From contig OX439012.1 in the NCBI GenBank assembly GCA_949316495.1, forward strand, positions 1,891,059-1,955,058: DNA of 64,000 bases, in the 5' to 3' direction. The position numbers and the translations under genes are program-made. The notes beneath the pieces were generated by a model. It was not told the DNA's origin and searched no databases. It saw only the letters and a program-made list of their open reading frames with translations. Positions 12,000 through 22,805 of this stretch are shown piece by piece; position 1 is the first letter of the stretch; every line of letters starts with the position of its first letter. This DNA comes from Amphiduros pacificus (lineage: Eukaryota; Annelida; Polychaeta; Phyllodocida; Hesionidae).

Positions 12000-12498
12000 T
12001 GAGTGTTATGGGATTGGTTTCCTGTACAAATATATGGAAAATTGGAACCGGTGGAAGTGTTTGCCAAAATGTTGATCAACAGGTTATGTCCAAGATTATT
12101 GCAATCTGTTTGGTCGGGAATGACAAACATACAGTGTGTAACAAACAAAAGCAGTGTTAGCCCATGGGTGAAGGTAAACACAAGAAAAACCAATATGTCT
12201 CCAGCCGATCTGATTCATCTGTGAGAGTTACTGATAGATTATGATTGATGTCTGAGTATTTAAGTAGACACACTCTTGTTTAAATAAGATCGATTGCTTT
12301 AATTAGTTTTTAGATTGCACATTTTGTGATTTACGTAGAATGGCAGAGAAGAGAGTACAGTTAGTACATATCCCCATTTGTTTAAGGATAGATCATCATC
12401 ATGGAGACAGAGCCTGCATAGCTGCATTATTACTCCACATTTGAGATCTCAGTTACTCAATATATCTGGTGCCTGCAATATGATATCATTACTTTTAT
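12000..12498. other. unique sequence, nothing recognised
   Basis: About 500 bp of single-copy DNA between two arrays; no exon or RNA gene supported. Confidence 0.6.
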
Positions 12499-13417
12499 CA
12501 TGGACTCATCCTTGATGACAGAGAAATGGACTCATCTTTGATGACAGAGAAATGGACTCATCTTTGATGACAGAGAAATGGACTCATCTTTGATGACAGA
12601 GAAATGGACTCATCTTTGATGACAGAGAAATGGACTCATCTTTGATGACAGAGAAATGGACTCATCCTTGATGACAGAGAAATGGACTTGTCCTTGATGA
12701 CAGAGAAATGGACTCATCTTTGATGACAGAGAAATGGACTCATCTTTGATGACAGAGAAATGGACTCATCCTTGATGACAGAGAAATGGACTCATCTTTG
12801 ATGACAGAGAAATGGACTCATCCTTGATGACAGAAATGGACTCATCTTTGATGACAGAGAAATGGACTTGTCCTTGATGACAGAGAAATGGACTCATCCT
12901 TGATGACAGAGAAATGGACTCATCTTTGATGACAGAGAAATGGACTTGTCCTTGATGACAGAGAAATGGACTCATCCTTGATGACAGAGAAATGGACTTG
13001 TCCTTGATGACAGAGAAATGGACTCATCTTTGATGACAGAGAAATGGACTCATCTTTGATGACAGAGAAATGGACTCATCCTTGATGACAGAGAAATGGA
13101 CTCATCTTTGATGACAGAGAAATGGACTCATCCTTGATGACAGAAATGGACTCATCTTTGATGACAGAGAAATGGACTTGTCCTTGATGACAGAGAAATG
13201 GACTCATCCTTGATGACAGAGAAATGGACTCATCTTTGATGACAGAGAAATGGACTCGTCCTTGATGACAGAGAAATGGACTCATCTTTGATGACAGAGA
13301 AATGGACTCATCCTTGATGACAGAGAAATGGACTCATCTTTGATGACAGAGAAATGGACTCGTCCTTGATGACAGAGAAATGGACTCATCTTTGATGACA
13401 GAGAAATGGACTCATCC
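12499..13417. repeat. 26-bp minisatellite with 310-bp higher-order repeat
   Basis: About 35 copies of ATGGACTCATCTTTGATGAC plus AGAGAA. One shortened 24-bp unit (GATGACAGAAATGG) appears at about 12824 and again exactly 310 bp later. The flanking CTT/TTT and CATC/TTGTC variants recur with it. Thus twelve units (eleven of 26 bp and one of 24 bp) form a higher-order repeat. The array abuts the 31-bp array at 13417/13418 with no spacer. Confidence 0.95.
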
Positions 13418-14183
13418 CAAGGGGAGTGTGCTGCATTGTGGGATGTGGCAAGGGGAGTGTGGTGCATTGTGGGATGTGGCAAGGGGAGTGTGGTGCATTG
13501 TGGGATGTGGCAAGGGGGTGTGGTGCATTGTGGGATGTGGCAAGGGGGTGTGGTGCATTGTGGGATGTGGCAAGGGGAGTGTGCTGCATTGTGGGATGTG
13601 GCAAGGGGAGTGTGGTGCATTGTGGAATGTGGCAAGGGGGTGTGGTGCATTGTGGGATGTGGCAAGGGGAGTGTGGTGCATTGTGGGATGTGGCAAGGGG
13701 AATGTGGTGCATTGTGGGATGTGGCAAGAGGAGTGTGGTGCATTGTGGGATGTGGCAAGGGGGGTGTGCTGCATTGTGGGATGTGGCAAGGGGAGTGTGG
13801 TGCATTGTGGGATGTGGCAAGGGGGGTGTGGTGCATTGTGGGATGTGGCAAGGGGAGTGTGGTGCATTGTGGGATGTGGCAAGGGGGGTGTGCTGCATTG
13901 TGGGATGTGGCAAGGGGAGTGTGGTGCATTGTGGGATGTGGCAAGGGGGGTGTGGTGCATTGTGGGATGTGGCAAGGGGAGTGTGGTGCATTGTGGGATG
14001 TGGCAAGGGGAGTGTGCTGCATTGTGGGATTTGACAAGTGGAGTGTGGTGCATTGTGGGATGTGACAAGGGGAGTGTGCTGCATTGTGGGATGTGACAAG
14101 GGGAGAGTGGTGCATTGTGGGATGTGGCAAGGGGAGAGTGGTGCATTGTGGGATGTGGCAAGGGTGTGCTGCATTGTGGGATG
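13418..14183. repeat. 31-bp G-rich minisatellite, about 25 copies
   Basis: The unit GTGGTGCATTGTGGGATGTG plus GCAAGGGGAGT is about half G on the + strand. Variants include GGGGGTGT for GGGGAGTGT and GCTGC for GGTGC. All frames on both strands are nearly stop-free (200-300 codons), which is a property of the unit, not evidence of coding. Confidence 0.95.
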
Positions 14184-14494
14184 ATGCTTTTTACCAAGAA
14201 GGTGCTTGATACTGTCACCTCAGATATGGAGGAGGCTTCAACCGGAGCAGCAAAGTGGTCGCGGAATATCCCAGCATTCCTCAGCGCCTCACAAGGCATG
14301 GACCAAGGTCCCGTCATCACCATTAAATGGAATCCATATCCTCCGCTGTCATGGCAACAGATTTAACCAGATAAAGTGGCATCTTTAAGATATGGGCTTT
14401 TAGTAAAGGGCAGATCAGGGTTAAGAGGAGGAGGTTTTCTCTTATGAGTTATGCTATTGACCAACATATGCTGCAGAAGTTGTACTTGTTGCGA
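14184..14494. other. unique sequence, nothing recognised
   Basis: About 310 bp of single-copy DNA; short open frames here are extensions of the preceding array. Confidence 0.55.
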
Positions 14495-14784
14495 GCCCCG
14501 ATGGTCCCCATTACGGACAACAACTATGTTGTCCCCCTCCTTAAGAACAAGGACCATATTGGCCCCCCTTCTTAACAACAAGGACCATAATGGTCCCCCT
14601 CTTTAACAACAAGGATCTTAATGGTTCCCCGTCTTAACAACAAGGACAATGATGGTTCCCCATCTTAATAACAAGGACAATGATGGTTCCCCATCTTTAC
14701 AACAAGGACAATGATGGTTCCCCATCTTAACAACAAGGACAATGATGGTTCCCCATCTTAACAACAAGGACCATAATTGTCCCC
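14495..14784. repeat. 31-bp minisatellite, about 9 copies
   Basis: The unit CAACAAGGACAATGATGG followed by TTCCCCATCTTAA. The first copies (14495-14640) are diverged and the last four almost identical, so homogenisation was strongest at the right end. Confidence 0.85.
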
Positions 14785-14785
14785 A

Positions 14786-14877
14786 GGGACCCAGATAATC
14801 TCTGTTACACACAGGAACCCAGATAATCTCTGTTACACACAGGGACCCAGATAATCTCTGCTACATGCACAGGGACC
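14786..14877. repeat. 28-bp tandem repeat, 3 copies
   Basis: Three copies of ACCCAGATAATCTCTGTTAC plus ACACAGGG, directly following the 31-bp array. Confidence 0.85.
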
Positions 14878-14878
14878 T

Positions 14879-14968
14879 AATACTGTCTTAATACTGTCTT
14901 GATCCTATCTTGGTACTGTCTTGGTACTGTCTTGATACTGTCTTGACACTGTCTTGGTACTGTCTTGA
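14879..14968. repeat. 11-bp tandem repeat, about 8 copies
   Basis: About eight copies of the 11-bp unit TTGGTACTGTC, with variants TTGATACTGTC and TTGACACTGTC, following the 28-bp repeat. The array ends about 185 bp before the MITE. Confidence 0.85.
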
Positions 14969-15155
14969 TGTAGCTTGTTCAAGGAATTCTTCAAAACTTC
15001 ATGTCTAAGATATCATGGAAAATCTCAGATTGATCAAAAATATGTGTCACACTACTCTCCTTTGCATCAGGATCCCGGTTGTAACACCCTTTCTGAATAT
15101 ATTGGCTGGAATGTTTCAAATATACCCGTGTCCTTTCTTGACAGGACATGGCTTA

Positions 15156-15805
15156 TGCCTCAGTCACATTTGCACCGGGCGCCGGCCGGGAAGTAACAAT
15201 CGGCCGACTTCACAGTCTGCCGGGCGCCGGGGAGTTTATCAGCTACAATCTGAGATATGCCGTAGCTGTGGTCACATTATTGAAGGGCACCGCACGGCAC
15301 GTGCAAGACTGAATGGCACAGACGTCTGCAGGATATCTTAAAGACGTCTATATCATTTGACAGACGTCTGAAAGACATCCTAAAGACGTCTTGATCATTG
15401 ACAGACGTCTGTAAGATATCCTTAAGACGTCTATGTGATATCGGAGGGAGGCCGGTGGATCATCTGACGATGGCCTGTGAACACATGAAATAAAAAAAGT
15501 CCTATTTTCACCGCACGATGCCACCGGCAGCCGTAAGATAATCTGCCGATGTGCCTGCGGGAAACTGCCGGGACCCTGCAGTGTACTTTAAGATGATATT
15601 TGCTGATAAGACATCGGGGAAACGCCGGCAACTTTTATGTGGCAGCTAAAAGTTCCTGATGACCCGGCCGACGTCTTAAAGATGCCCAATTGTGGCTGAT
15701 GATCTCCCGGTGCCCGCACGGCAATCTGAAATGCCTGCCGATTTTGTAAAAAATACCCATCGGCCGGGCATCTTTACTGAAATCGGCGCAAATGTGACTG
15801 AGGTA
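15156..15805. mobile_element. Harbinger-like non-autonomous DNA transposon (MITE), 650 bp
   Basis: The ends form terminal inverted repeats: TGCCTCAGTCACATTTGC at the left and, reverse-complemented, TACCTCAGTCACATTTGC at the right, one mismatch in 18. They are flanked by TTA at 15153-15155 and 15806-15808. A 3-bp TTA target duplication is characteristic of PIF/Harbinger elements (established knowledge). There is no transposase frame. Next to the ends lie GC-rich GGGCGCCGG and GCCGGGC motifs. The interior carries six AGACGTCT palindromes at 15320, 15342, 15362, 15384, 15403 and 15425. A diverged relative lies at about 4720-5000. The ends are well preserved, so insertion was probably fairly recent. 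Confidence 0.8.
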
Positions 15806-16170
15806 TTAAATGAGGTCAAAATCATAATTACCATGATTACACTGTAACACGTTGCAGCCAAAATTAAGTTTCACAAACTTACAAAATTAAGCAAAGTTGT
15901 AGAGATCCTGAGGGAGTTCTGACATATTAACTTGCATATTTAAAATTTAATTATGAAATCATTAATTAGGTTTTCATGGAAACACATTTTGGTAAAACAC
16001 AATCACTTTCTGTAATTAATACATGTTTTAATTACACCCTTCTCAAGCAGGTTTCTGCTTTTGTTTAAGTGACATAATACACAAGGGAATTGTTGGAGAA
16101 TATTTTGATTGCCTGATTGCTACAGTGAGAATAAATGTCTGTAATATTATAAAACAAAACTACATGACAC
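15806..16170. other. unique AT-rich sequence, nothing recognised
   Basis: Single-copy AT-rich DNA between the MITE and the 26-bp array. Confidence 0.6.
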
Positions 16171-18428
16171 GGAAAGGTCAGCTCATAGCACTGGTCACAG
16201 GACAGGTCACATAGCACTGGTCAAAGGACAGGTCAACTCATAGCACTGGTCACAGGACAGGTCACATAGCACTGGTCACAGGACAGGTCACATAGCACTG
16301 GTCACAGGTCAGGTCAGGTCACATAGCACTGGACACAGGACAGGTCGCATAGCACAGGTCACAGGACAGGTCACATAGCACTGGTCACAGGTCAGGTCAG
16401 GTCACATAGCACTGGACACAGGTCAGGTCACATAGCACTGGACACAGGACAGGTTACATAGCACTGGTCACAGGACAGGTCACATAGCACTGGTCACAGG
16501 ACAGGTCACATAGCACTGGTCACAGGTCAGGACAGGTCACATAGCACTGGTCTCAGGACAGGTCAGGTCACATAGCACTGGTCACAGGACAGGTCACATA
16601 ACACTGGTCACAGGACAGGTCAACTCATATAGCACTGGTCAAAGGACAGGTCACATAGCACTGGTCACAGGACAGGTCACATAACACTGGTCACAGGACA
16701 GGACAGGTCAACCCATATAGAACTGGTCAAAGGACAGGTCAGGTCACAAAGCACTGGTCACAGGACAGGTCACATAACACTGGTCACAGGTCAGGTCACA
16801 TAGCACTGGTCAAAGGACAGGTCAACTCATATTGCACTGGTCACAGGACAGGTCAACTCATATAGCACTGGTCACAGGACAGGTCACATAACACTGGTCA
16901 CAGGACAGGACAGGTCAACTCATATAGCACTGGTCAAAGGACAGGTCACATAACACTGGTCACAGGACAGGACAGGTCACATTGCACTGGTCACAGGACA
17001 GGTCAGGTCACATAGCACTGGTCACAGGACAGGTCACATAGCACTGGTCACAGGACAGGTCACATAACACTGGTCACAGGACAGGTCACATAGCACTGGT
17101 CAAAGGACAGGTCAAATAGCACTGGTCACAGGACAGGTCACATAGCACTGGTCACAGGACAGGTCACATAGCACTGGTCACAGGACAGGTCAGGTCACAT
17201 AGCACTGGACACAGGGCAGGTCACATAGCACTGGTCACAGGACAGGTCACATAGCACTGGTCACAGGACAAGTCACATAGCACTGGTCACAGGACAGGTC
17301 ACATAGCACTGGTCACAGGACAGGTCACATAGCACTGGTCACAGGTCAGGTCACATAGCACTGGTCACAGGACAGGTCACATAGCACTGGTCACAGGACA
17401 GGTCACATAGCACTGGTCACAGGACAGGTCACATAGCACTGGTCACAGGACAGGTCACATAGCACTGGTCACAGGACAGGTCACATAGCACTGGTCACAG
17501 GACAGGTCACATAGCACTGGTCACAGGACAGGTCACATAGCACTGGTCACAGGACAGGTCACATAGCACTGGTCACAGGACAGGTCACATAACACTGGTC
17601 ACAGGACAGGACAGGTCACATTGCACTGGTCACAGGACAGGTCAGGTCACATAGCACTGGTCACAGGACAGGTCAGGTCACAAAGCACTGGTCACAGGAC
17701 AGGTCACATAACACTGGTCACAGGACAGGTCACATAGCACTGGTCACAGGACAGGTCAACTCACATAGCACTGGTCACAGGACAGGTCACATAGCACTGG
17801 TCACAGGACAGGTCAGGTCACATAGCACTGGTCACAGGACAGGTCAGGTCACAAAGCACTGGTCACAGGACAGGTCACATAACACTGGTCACAGGACAGG
17901 TCACATAGCACTGGTCAAAGGACAGGTCAAATAGCACTGGTCACAGGACAGGACAGGTCACATAGCACTGGTCACAGGACAGGTCAAATAGCACTGGGCA
18001 CAGGACAGGACAGGTCACATAACACTGGTCACAGGACAGGTCAACTCACATAACACAGGTCACAGGTCAGGTCAGGTCACATAGCACTGGTCACAGGACA
18101 GGTCAAATAGCACTGGGCACAGGACAGGACAGGTCACATAACACTGGTCACAGGACAGGTCAACTCACATAACACAGGTCACAGGACAGGACAGGTCACA
18201 TAGCACTGGTCACAGGACAGGTCAAATAGCACTGGGCACAGGACAAGACAGGTCACATAACACTGGTCACAGGACAGGTCAACTCATATAGCACTGGACA
18301 CAGGACAGGTCACAAAGCACTGGTCACAGGACAGGTCAGGTCACATAGCACTGGTCACAGGACAGGTCAAATAGCACTGGTCACAGGACAGGACAGGTCA
18401 CATAGCACTGGTCACAGGACAGGTCAAC
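16171..18428. repeat. 26-bp minisatellite, about 85 copies
   Basis: The unit GGTCACATAGCACTGGTCAC plus AGGACA is repeated for 2.26 kb. Extra 5-bp AGGTC or AGGAC pieces and CAACTCATATAG variants are scattered through it. A 119-bp block containing GCACTGGGCACAGG occurs three times at 17991, 18110 and 18229. The 17230-17590 part is the most homogeneous. Confidence 0.95.
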
Positions 18429-19187
18429 ATTACAGCATGGTGTTTGGTAGATATTTCTATCCATGGTGTCTTTTTTTTAATCCTGGCTCAACAACTGTCA
18501 AAAGAAGTTTTGAATGCATAAAGATGGGGAATGTGACCCCAGATGAGGCTAAAAGTGGGTTCGCTATATTTGCTTCACATCATTTTCCTTTCAGTGCCTC
18601 TACCTGAACCTCACTCCAGGCAAGGAGTGTGCATTTAAAAGGGGGCTGTGAACTCAGTACTTGCTCAAATAGCTTTTACAAACATTTATTAGAGTGTAAA
18701 TTATCCAAAAATGTGCTCAAAGGTAGGCAAAAACCTCTATCATCCATTTATGATTTTTATGCATTTTTCTTCTCGTCAAAATCACTGCATAATTCCTTTA
18801 AGCCAGTATATTTCATGGGGGTTTTTGTGAAGCAGTTTGAGACTATTGTCTCGTGTATCCCCATTGATTAGGCAAGTGAATGTAGCCCTTAGATTGGTTG
18901 TGCTCTCGCATGCTGCAGGAAAGCCCGAGTTATCACCACTACAATCGAATTGATCAGAACAACTCCCATAACAGACATCTTTATAGGCCGAATTGTGTCT
19001 TGTCCAAATGTATGAAAGCCATAGCAACGAAACATGATTTACTTCTAAATGCAAATAATAGACTCATGATCTAATTCAGCACGAATATTCAAGAATCATT
19101 GCTTCTGAGGACGAAAAAATTGTGTCCCCAATAGAATGGTATGATTGCCTTTATGTGAGGAGTCATTAAGGCAGCGCTGAGTATTTC
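18429..19187. other. unique sequence with one weak exon-like site
   Basis: Single-copy DNA. An acceptor-like CATTTTCCTTTCAG ends at 18594 and is followed in phase 1 by VPLPEPHSRQG before a stop. No clean donor follows: GCAAGG at about 18620 would be a rare GC donor and would change phase, and GTGTGC is weak. It resembles the linker exon at 10396 in being proline-rich but is not called as an exon. Confidence 0.5.
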
Positions 19188-19602
19188 TGGCCTCCTTCCA
19201 GCTCCTCCACGGTGGCCTCCTTCCAGCTCCTCCACGGTGGCCTCCTTCTAGCTCCTCCACGGTGGCCTCCTTCTAGCTCCTCCACGGTGGCCTCCTTCCA
19301 GCTCCTCCACGGTGGCCTCCTTCCAGCTCCTCCACGGTGGCCTCCTTCTAGCTCCTCCACGGTGGCCTCCTTCTAGCTCCTCCAAGGTGGCCTCCTTCCA
19401 GCTCCTCCACGGTGGCCTCCTTCCAGCTCCTCCACGGTGGCCTCCTTCTAGCTCCTCCACGGTGGCCTCCTTCCAGCTCCTCCACGGTGGCTTCCTTCCA
19501 GCTCCTCCACGGTGGCCTCCTTCCAGCTCCTCCACGGTGGCCTCCTTCCAGCTCCTCCACGGTGGCCTCCTTCCAGCTCCTCCACGGTGGCTTCCTTCCA
19601 GC
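19188..19602. repeat. 25-bp minisatellite, 16.6 copies
   Basis: The unit GGTGGCCTCCTTCCAGCTCC plus TCCAC. Variation is almost confined to TTCCAG versus TTCTAG. With 25 bp and no stop in any frame, long open frames with 25-residue periods appear on both strands; they are artefacts. Confidence 0.95.
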
Positions 19603-20188
19603 CTCACTCTGTGTTCTTTGTTATTTCTCTGTCATGCTTGGATATCGGATGTAATAAATAACAACATTTAAGACAAGGAAATTGTTTTTAAGAGTCGTCT
19701 TCGTCACTCGGGTCATAGTATCATTGGACATACTTTGAGGAAAGTTACTGACAGTGCATTTGATTTGAGATATAGTAATATCAATTTGATAGTCATATAT
19801 AATCAACCTTCAAGGGCTGGGACCATCGCGATATTGGGTCCTTTCAACCTATTTTCAAGGTTAGAGGATACAAGTTTCAAAATGGAGAAAATGATATTTT
19901 GCAGTTCAGACCAAATAGAATGTATTTCCATCACATGAAACATTTTCAATTTGTTGAATTTGTTGAAGAATGACTCCTATGCCTGGTTCACAGTGACCTG
20001 CTTTTATGCCAAGCAGATATAATCGAACTGTGATTGGTGCGCCAACCTTCCACGGACAGTTAGAATGAAATCATGAGTTGTTTTCGGTGTCAATTTATTG
20101 AGATAAACCATGAAATAGCTAGTGGTGATCAGCACACCTTCCAAGCTTTGTGTCTCACTTCTTGTCCATTTGAGTAGATACACAGACC
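19603..20188. other. unique sequence, nothing recognised
   Basis: Single-copy DNA between two arrays. No exon or RNA gene supported. Confidence 0.6.
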
Positions 20189-20343
20189 GTGTGTGTGCGT
20201 GCGTATGTGTGTGTGTGTGAGTGCGTGTGTGCATGTGTGTGTGTGTGTGTGTGTGTGCGCACGTGCGTGCGTGTGTGTGTGTGGGTGGGTGTGTGCGTGC
20301 GTGTGGGTGTGGGTGTGTGTGCGTGTGTGTGTGAGTGTGTGTG

Positions 20344-20375
<32 letters not shown>

Positions 20376-20432
20376 TGTGTGTGCGTGCGTGCGTGCGTGT
20401 GTGTGTGGGTGTGTGTGTGTGTGCCTTCCTGC
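20189..20432. repeat. imperfect (GT)n microsatellite with GCGTGC variants
   Basis: About 245 bp of alternating purine-pyrimidine, (GT)n interrupted by GCGTGC and GGGTGG steps. Such sequence readily adopts Z-DNA (established knowledge). Confidence 0.95.
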
Positions 20433-20956
20433 TATAGACCTGCAGTGAAATAGGAATGCCACCACATAAAACTCCATCAGGTTCCTGCCCCAAATTGACA
20501 TAGGCTTTCCTATACCAAGTGAAATGCTCTGTGTTTAGTGTGGTTGCCATAGTGACCAGTTTTACGAAATAACTTGACTATCCTGTCATGCAGAAGGTTG
20601 AGCCGCTATCAATCTGAAATAAGTCGTGTCCATGCCAACTAACACCTGCAAGCTGACTTTGTTTGGTCAAGATTATGACTATACAAACAGGGCAGTAAAT
20701 CTCGGAGACAGGTCCATTGTGTGCTGTAAAAGTGTTTGATGTTTCTGGATAAATGTAAAATCCATTCATTTCAACATATACTCTTTGGCTATTACACATC
20801 ATCATGCAAATGTCTGATATAGAGACTGCCATATTGAGGTCAGTCTGGATATCGCATATCACCTGGTGATCATTATACTTCAGACTGCAATGCTACAGAG
20901 TATGACTACTTCACTGCAGAGTATAACCATTATACCACAGAGTATGACTACTACTT
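20433..20956. other. unique sequence, nothing recognised
   Basis: Single-copy DNA. A 94-codon minus-strand frame (20578-20862) matches no family I know. The last 80 bp (ACTTCACTGCAGAGTATAAC and similar) grade into the next array. Confidence 0.55.
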
Positions 20957-22805
20957 TATCTCATGGTATGCCATCATCTCATGGTATGCCATCATCTCAC
21001 GGTATGCCATCATCTCATGATCTCACGGTATGCCATCATCTCATGGTATGCCATCATCTCATGGTATGCCATCATCTCACGGTATGCCATCATCTCATGA
21101 TCTCACGGTATGCCATCATCTCATGGTATGCCATCATCTCATGGAATGCCATCATCTCATGGAGTGCCATCATCTCATGATCTCACAGTATGCCATCATC
21201 TCATGGTATGCCATCATCTCATGGTATGCCATCATCTCATGGTATGCCATCATCTCACAGTATGCCATCATCTCACAGTATGCCATTATCTCATGATCTC
21301 ACAGTATGCCATCATCTCACGGTATGTCATCATCTCATGGTATGCCATCATCTCATGGTATGCCATCATATCACAGTATTCCATTATCTCATGATCTCAC
21401 AGTATGCCATCATCTCACGGTATGTCATCATCTCACAGTATGCCATCATCTCATGGTATGCCATCATCTCATGGTATGCCATCATCTCATGGTATGCCAT
21501 CATCTCATGATCTCACAGTATGCCATCATCTCACAGTATGCCATTATCTCATGATCTCACAGTATGTCATCATCTCACGGTATGTCATAATCTCACAGTA
21601 TGCCATCATCTCATGGTATGCCATCATCTCATGGTATGCCATCATCTCATGGTATGCCATCATCTCACAGTATGCCATTATCTCATGATCTCACGTTATG
21701 CCATCATCTCACGTTATGCCATCATCTCATGGTATGCCATCATCTCATGGTATGCCATCATCTCATGATCTCACAGTATGCCATCATCTCACGGTATGTC
21801 ATCATCTCATGGTATGCCATCATCTCATGGTATGCCATCATCTCATGGTATGCCATCATCTCATGATCTCACAGTATGCCATCATCTCACAGTATGCCAT
21901 CATCTCATGATCTCACAGTATGCCATCATCTCATGGTATGCCATCATCTCATGGTATGCCATCATCTCATGGAATGCCATCATCTCATGATCTCACAGTA
22001 TGCCATCATCTCACAGTATGCCATCATCTCACAGTATGCCATTATCTCATGATCTCACAGTATGCCATCATCTCATGGTATGCCATCATCTCATGGTATG
22101 CCATCATCTCATGGTATGCCATCATCTCATGGTATGCCATCATCTCATGATCTCACAGTATGCCATCATCTCATGGTATGCCATCATCTCATGGTATGCC
22201 ATCATCTCATGGTATGCCATCATCTCATGATCTCACAGTATGCCATCATCTCATGGTATGCCATCATCTCATGGTATGCCATCATCTCATGGAATGCCAT
22301 CATCTCATGATCTCACAGTATGCCATCATCTCACAGTATGCCATCATCTCATGGTATGCCATCATCTCACAGTATGCCATCATCTCATGGTATGCCATCA
22401 TCTCATGATCTCACAGTATGCCATCATCTCACGGTATGCCATCATCTCACGGTATGCCACCATCTCATGATCTCATGGTATGCCATCATCTCATGGTATG
22501 CCATCATCTCACGGTATGCCACCATCTCATGATCTCATGGTATGCCATCATCTCATGGTATGCCATCATCTCATGGTATGCCATCATCTCATGGTATGCC
22601 ATCATCTCACAGTATGCCATCATCTCATGATCTCACGGTATGCCATCATCTCACAGTATGCCATCATCTCATGGTATGCCATGATCTCACGGTATGCCAT
22701 GATCTCACGGTATGCCATGATCTCACGGTATGCCATGATCTCACAGTATGTCATATCTCACGGTATGCCATCATCTCATGGTATGTCATCATCTCATGGT
22801 ATGCC
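20957..22805. repeat. 18-bp array punctuated by 8-bp inserts, about 100 units
   Basis: The unit is TCTCATGGTATGCCATCA (18 bp). Every three to five units, an 8-bp TCTCATGA is inserted, giving super-units of 62, 80 or 98 bp (18n+8). TCACAG and TCACGG alternate with TCATGG. ATG-initiated frames of 70-140 codons start every 62-98 bp. They are by-products of this punctuation. Confidence 0.95.

Noticed and set aside
10789-12193. Long frames on both strands of the 30-bp array
   Set aside because: Products of a 30-bp stop-free unit; variants are non-synonymous in every frame.
13282-14323. Frames of 200-300 codons across the 26- and 31-bp arrays
   Set aside because: Open on both strands at once through two unrelated arrays; not compatible with a real gene.
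18595-18630. Exon-like VPLPEPHSRQG after a good acceptor
   Set aside because: No convincing donor and no phase agreement; only the resemblance to the linker at 10396 makes it notable.
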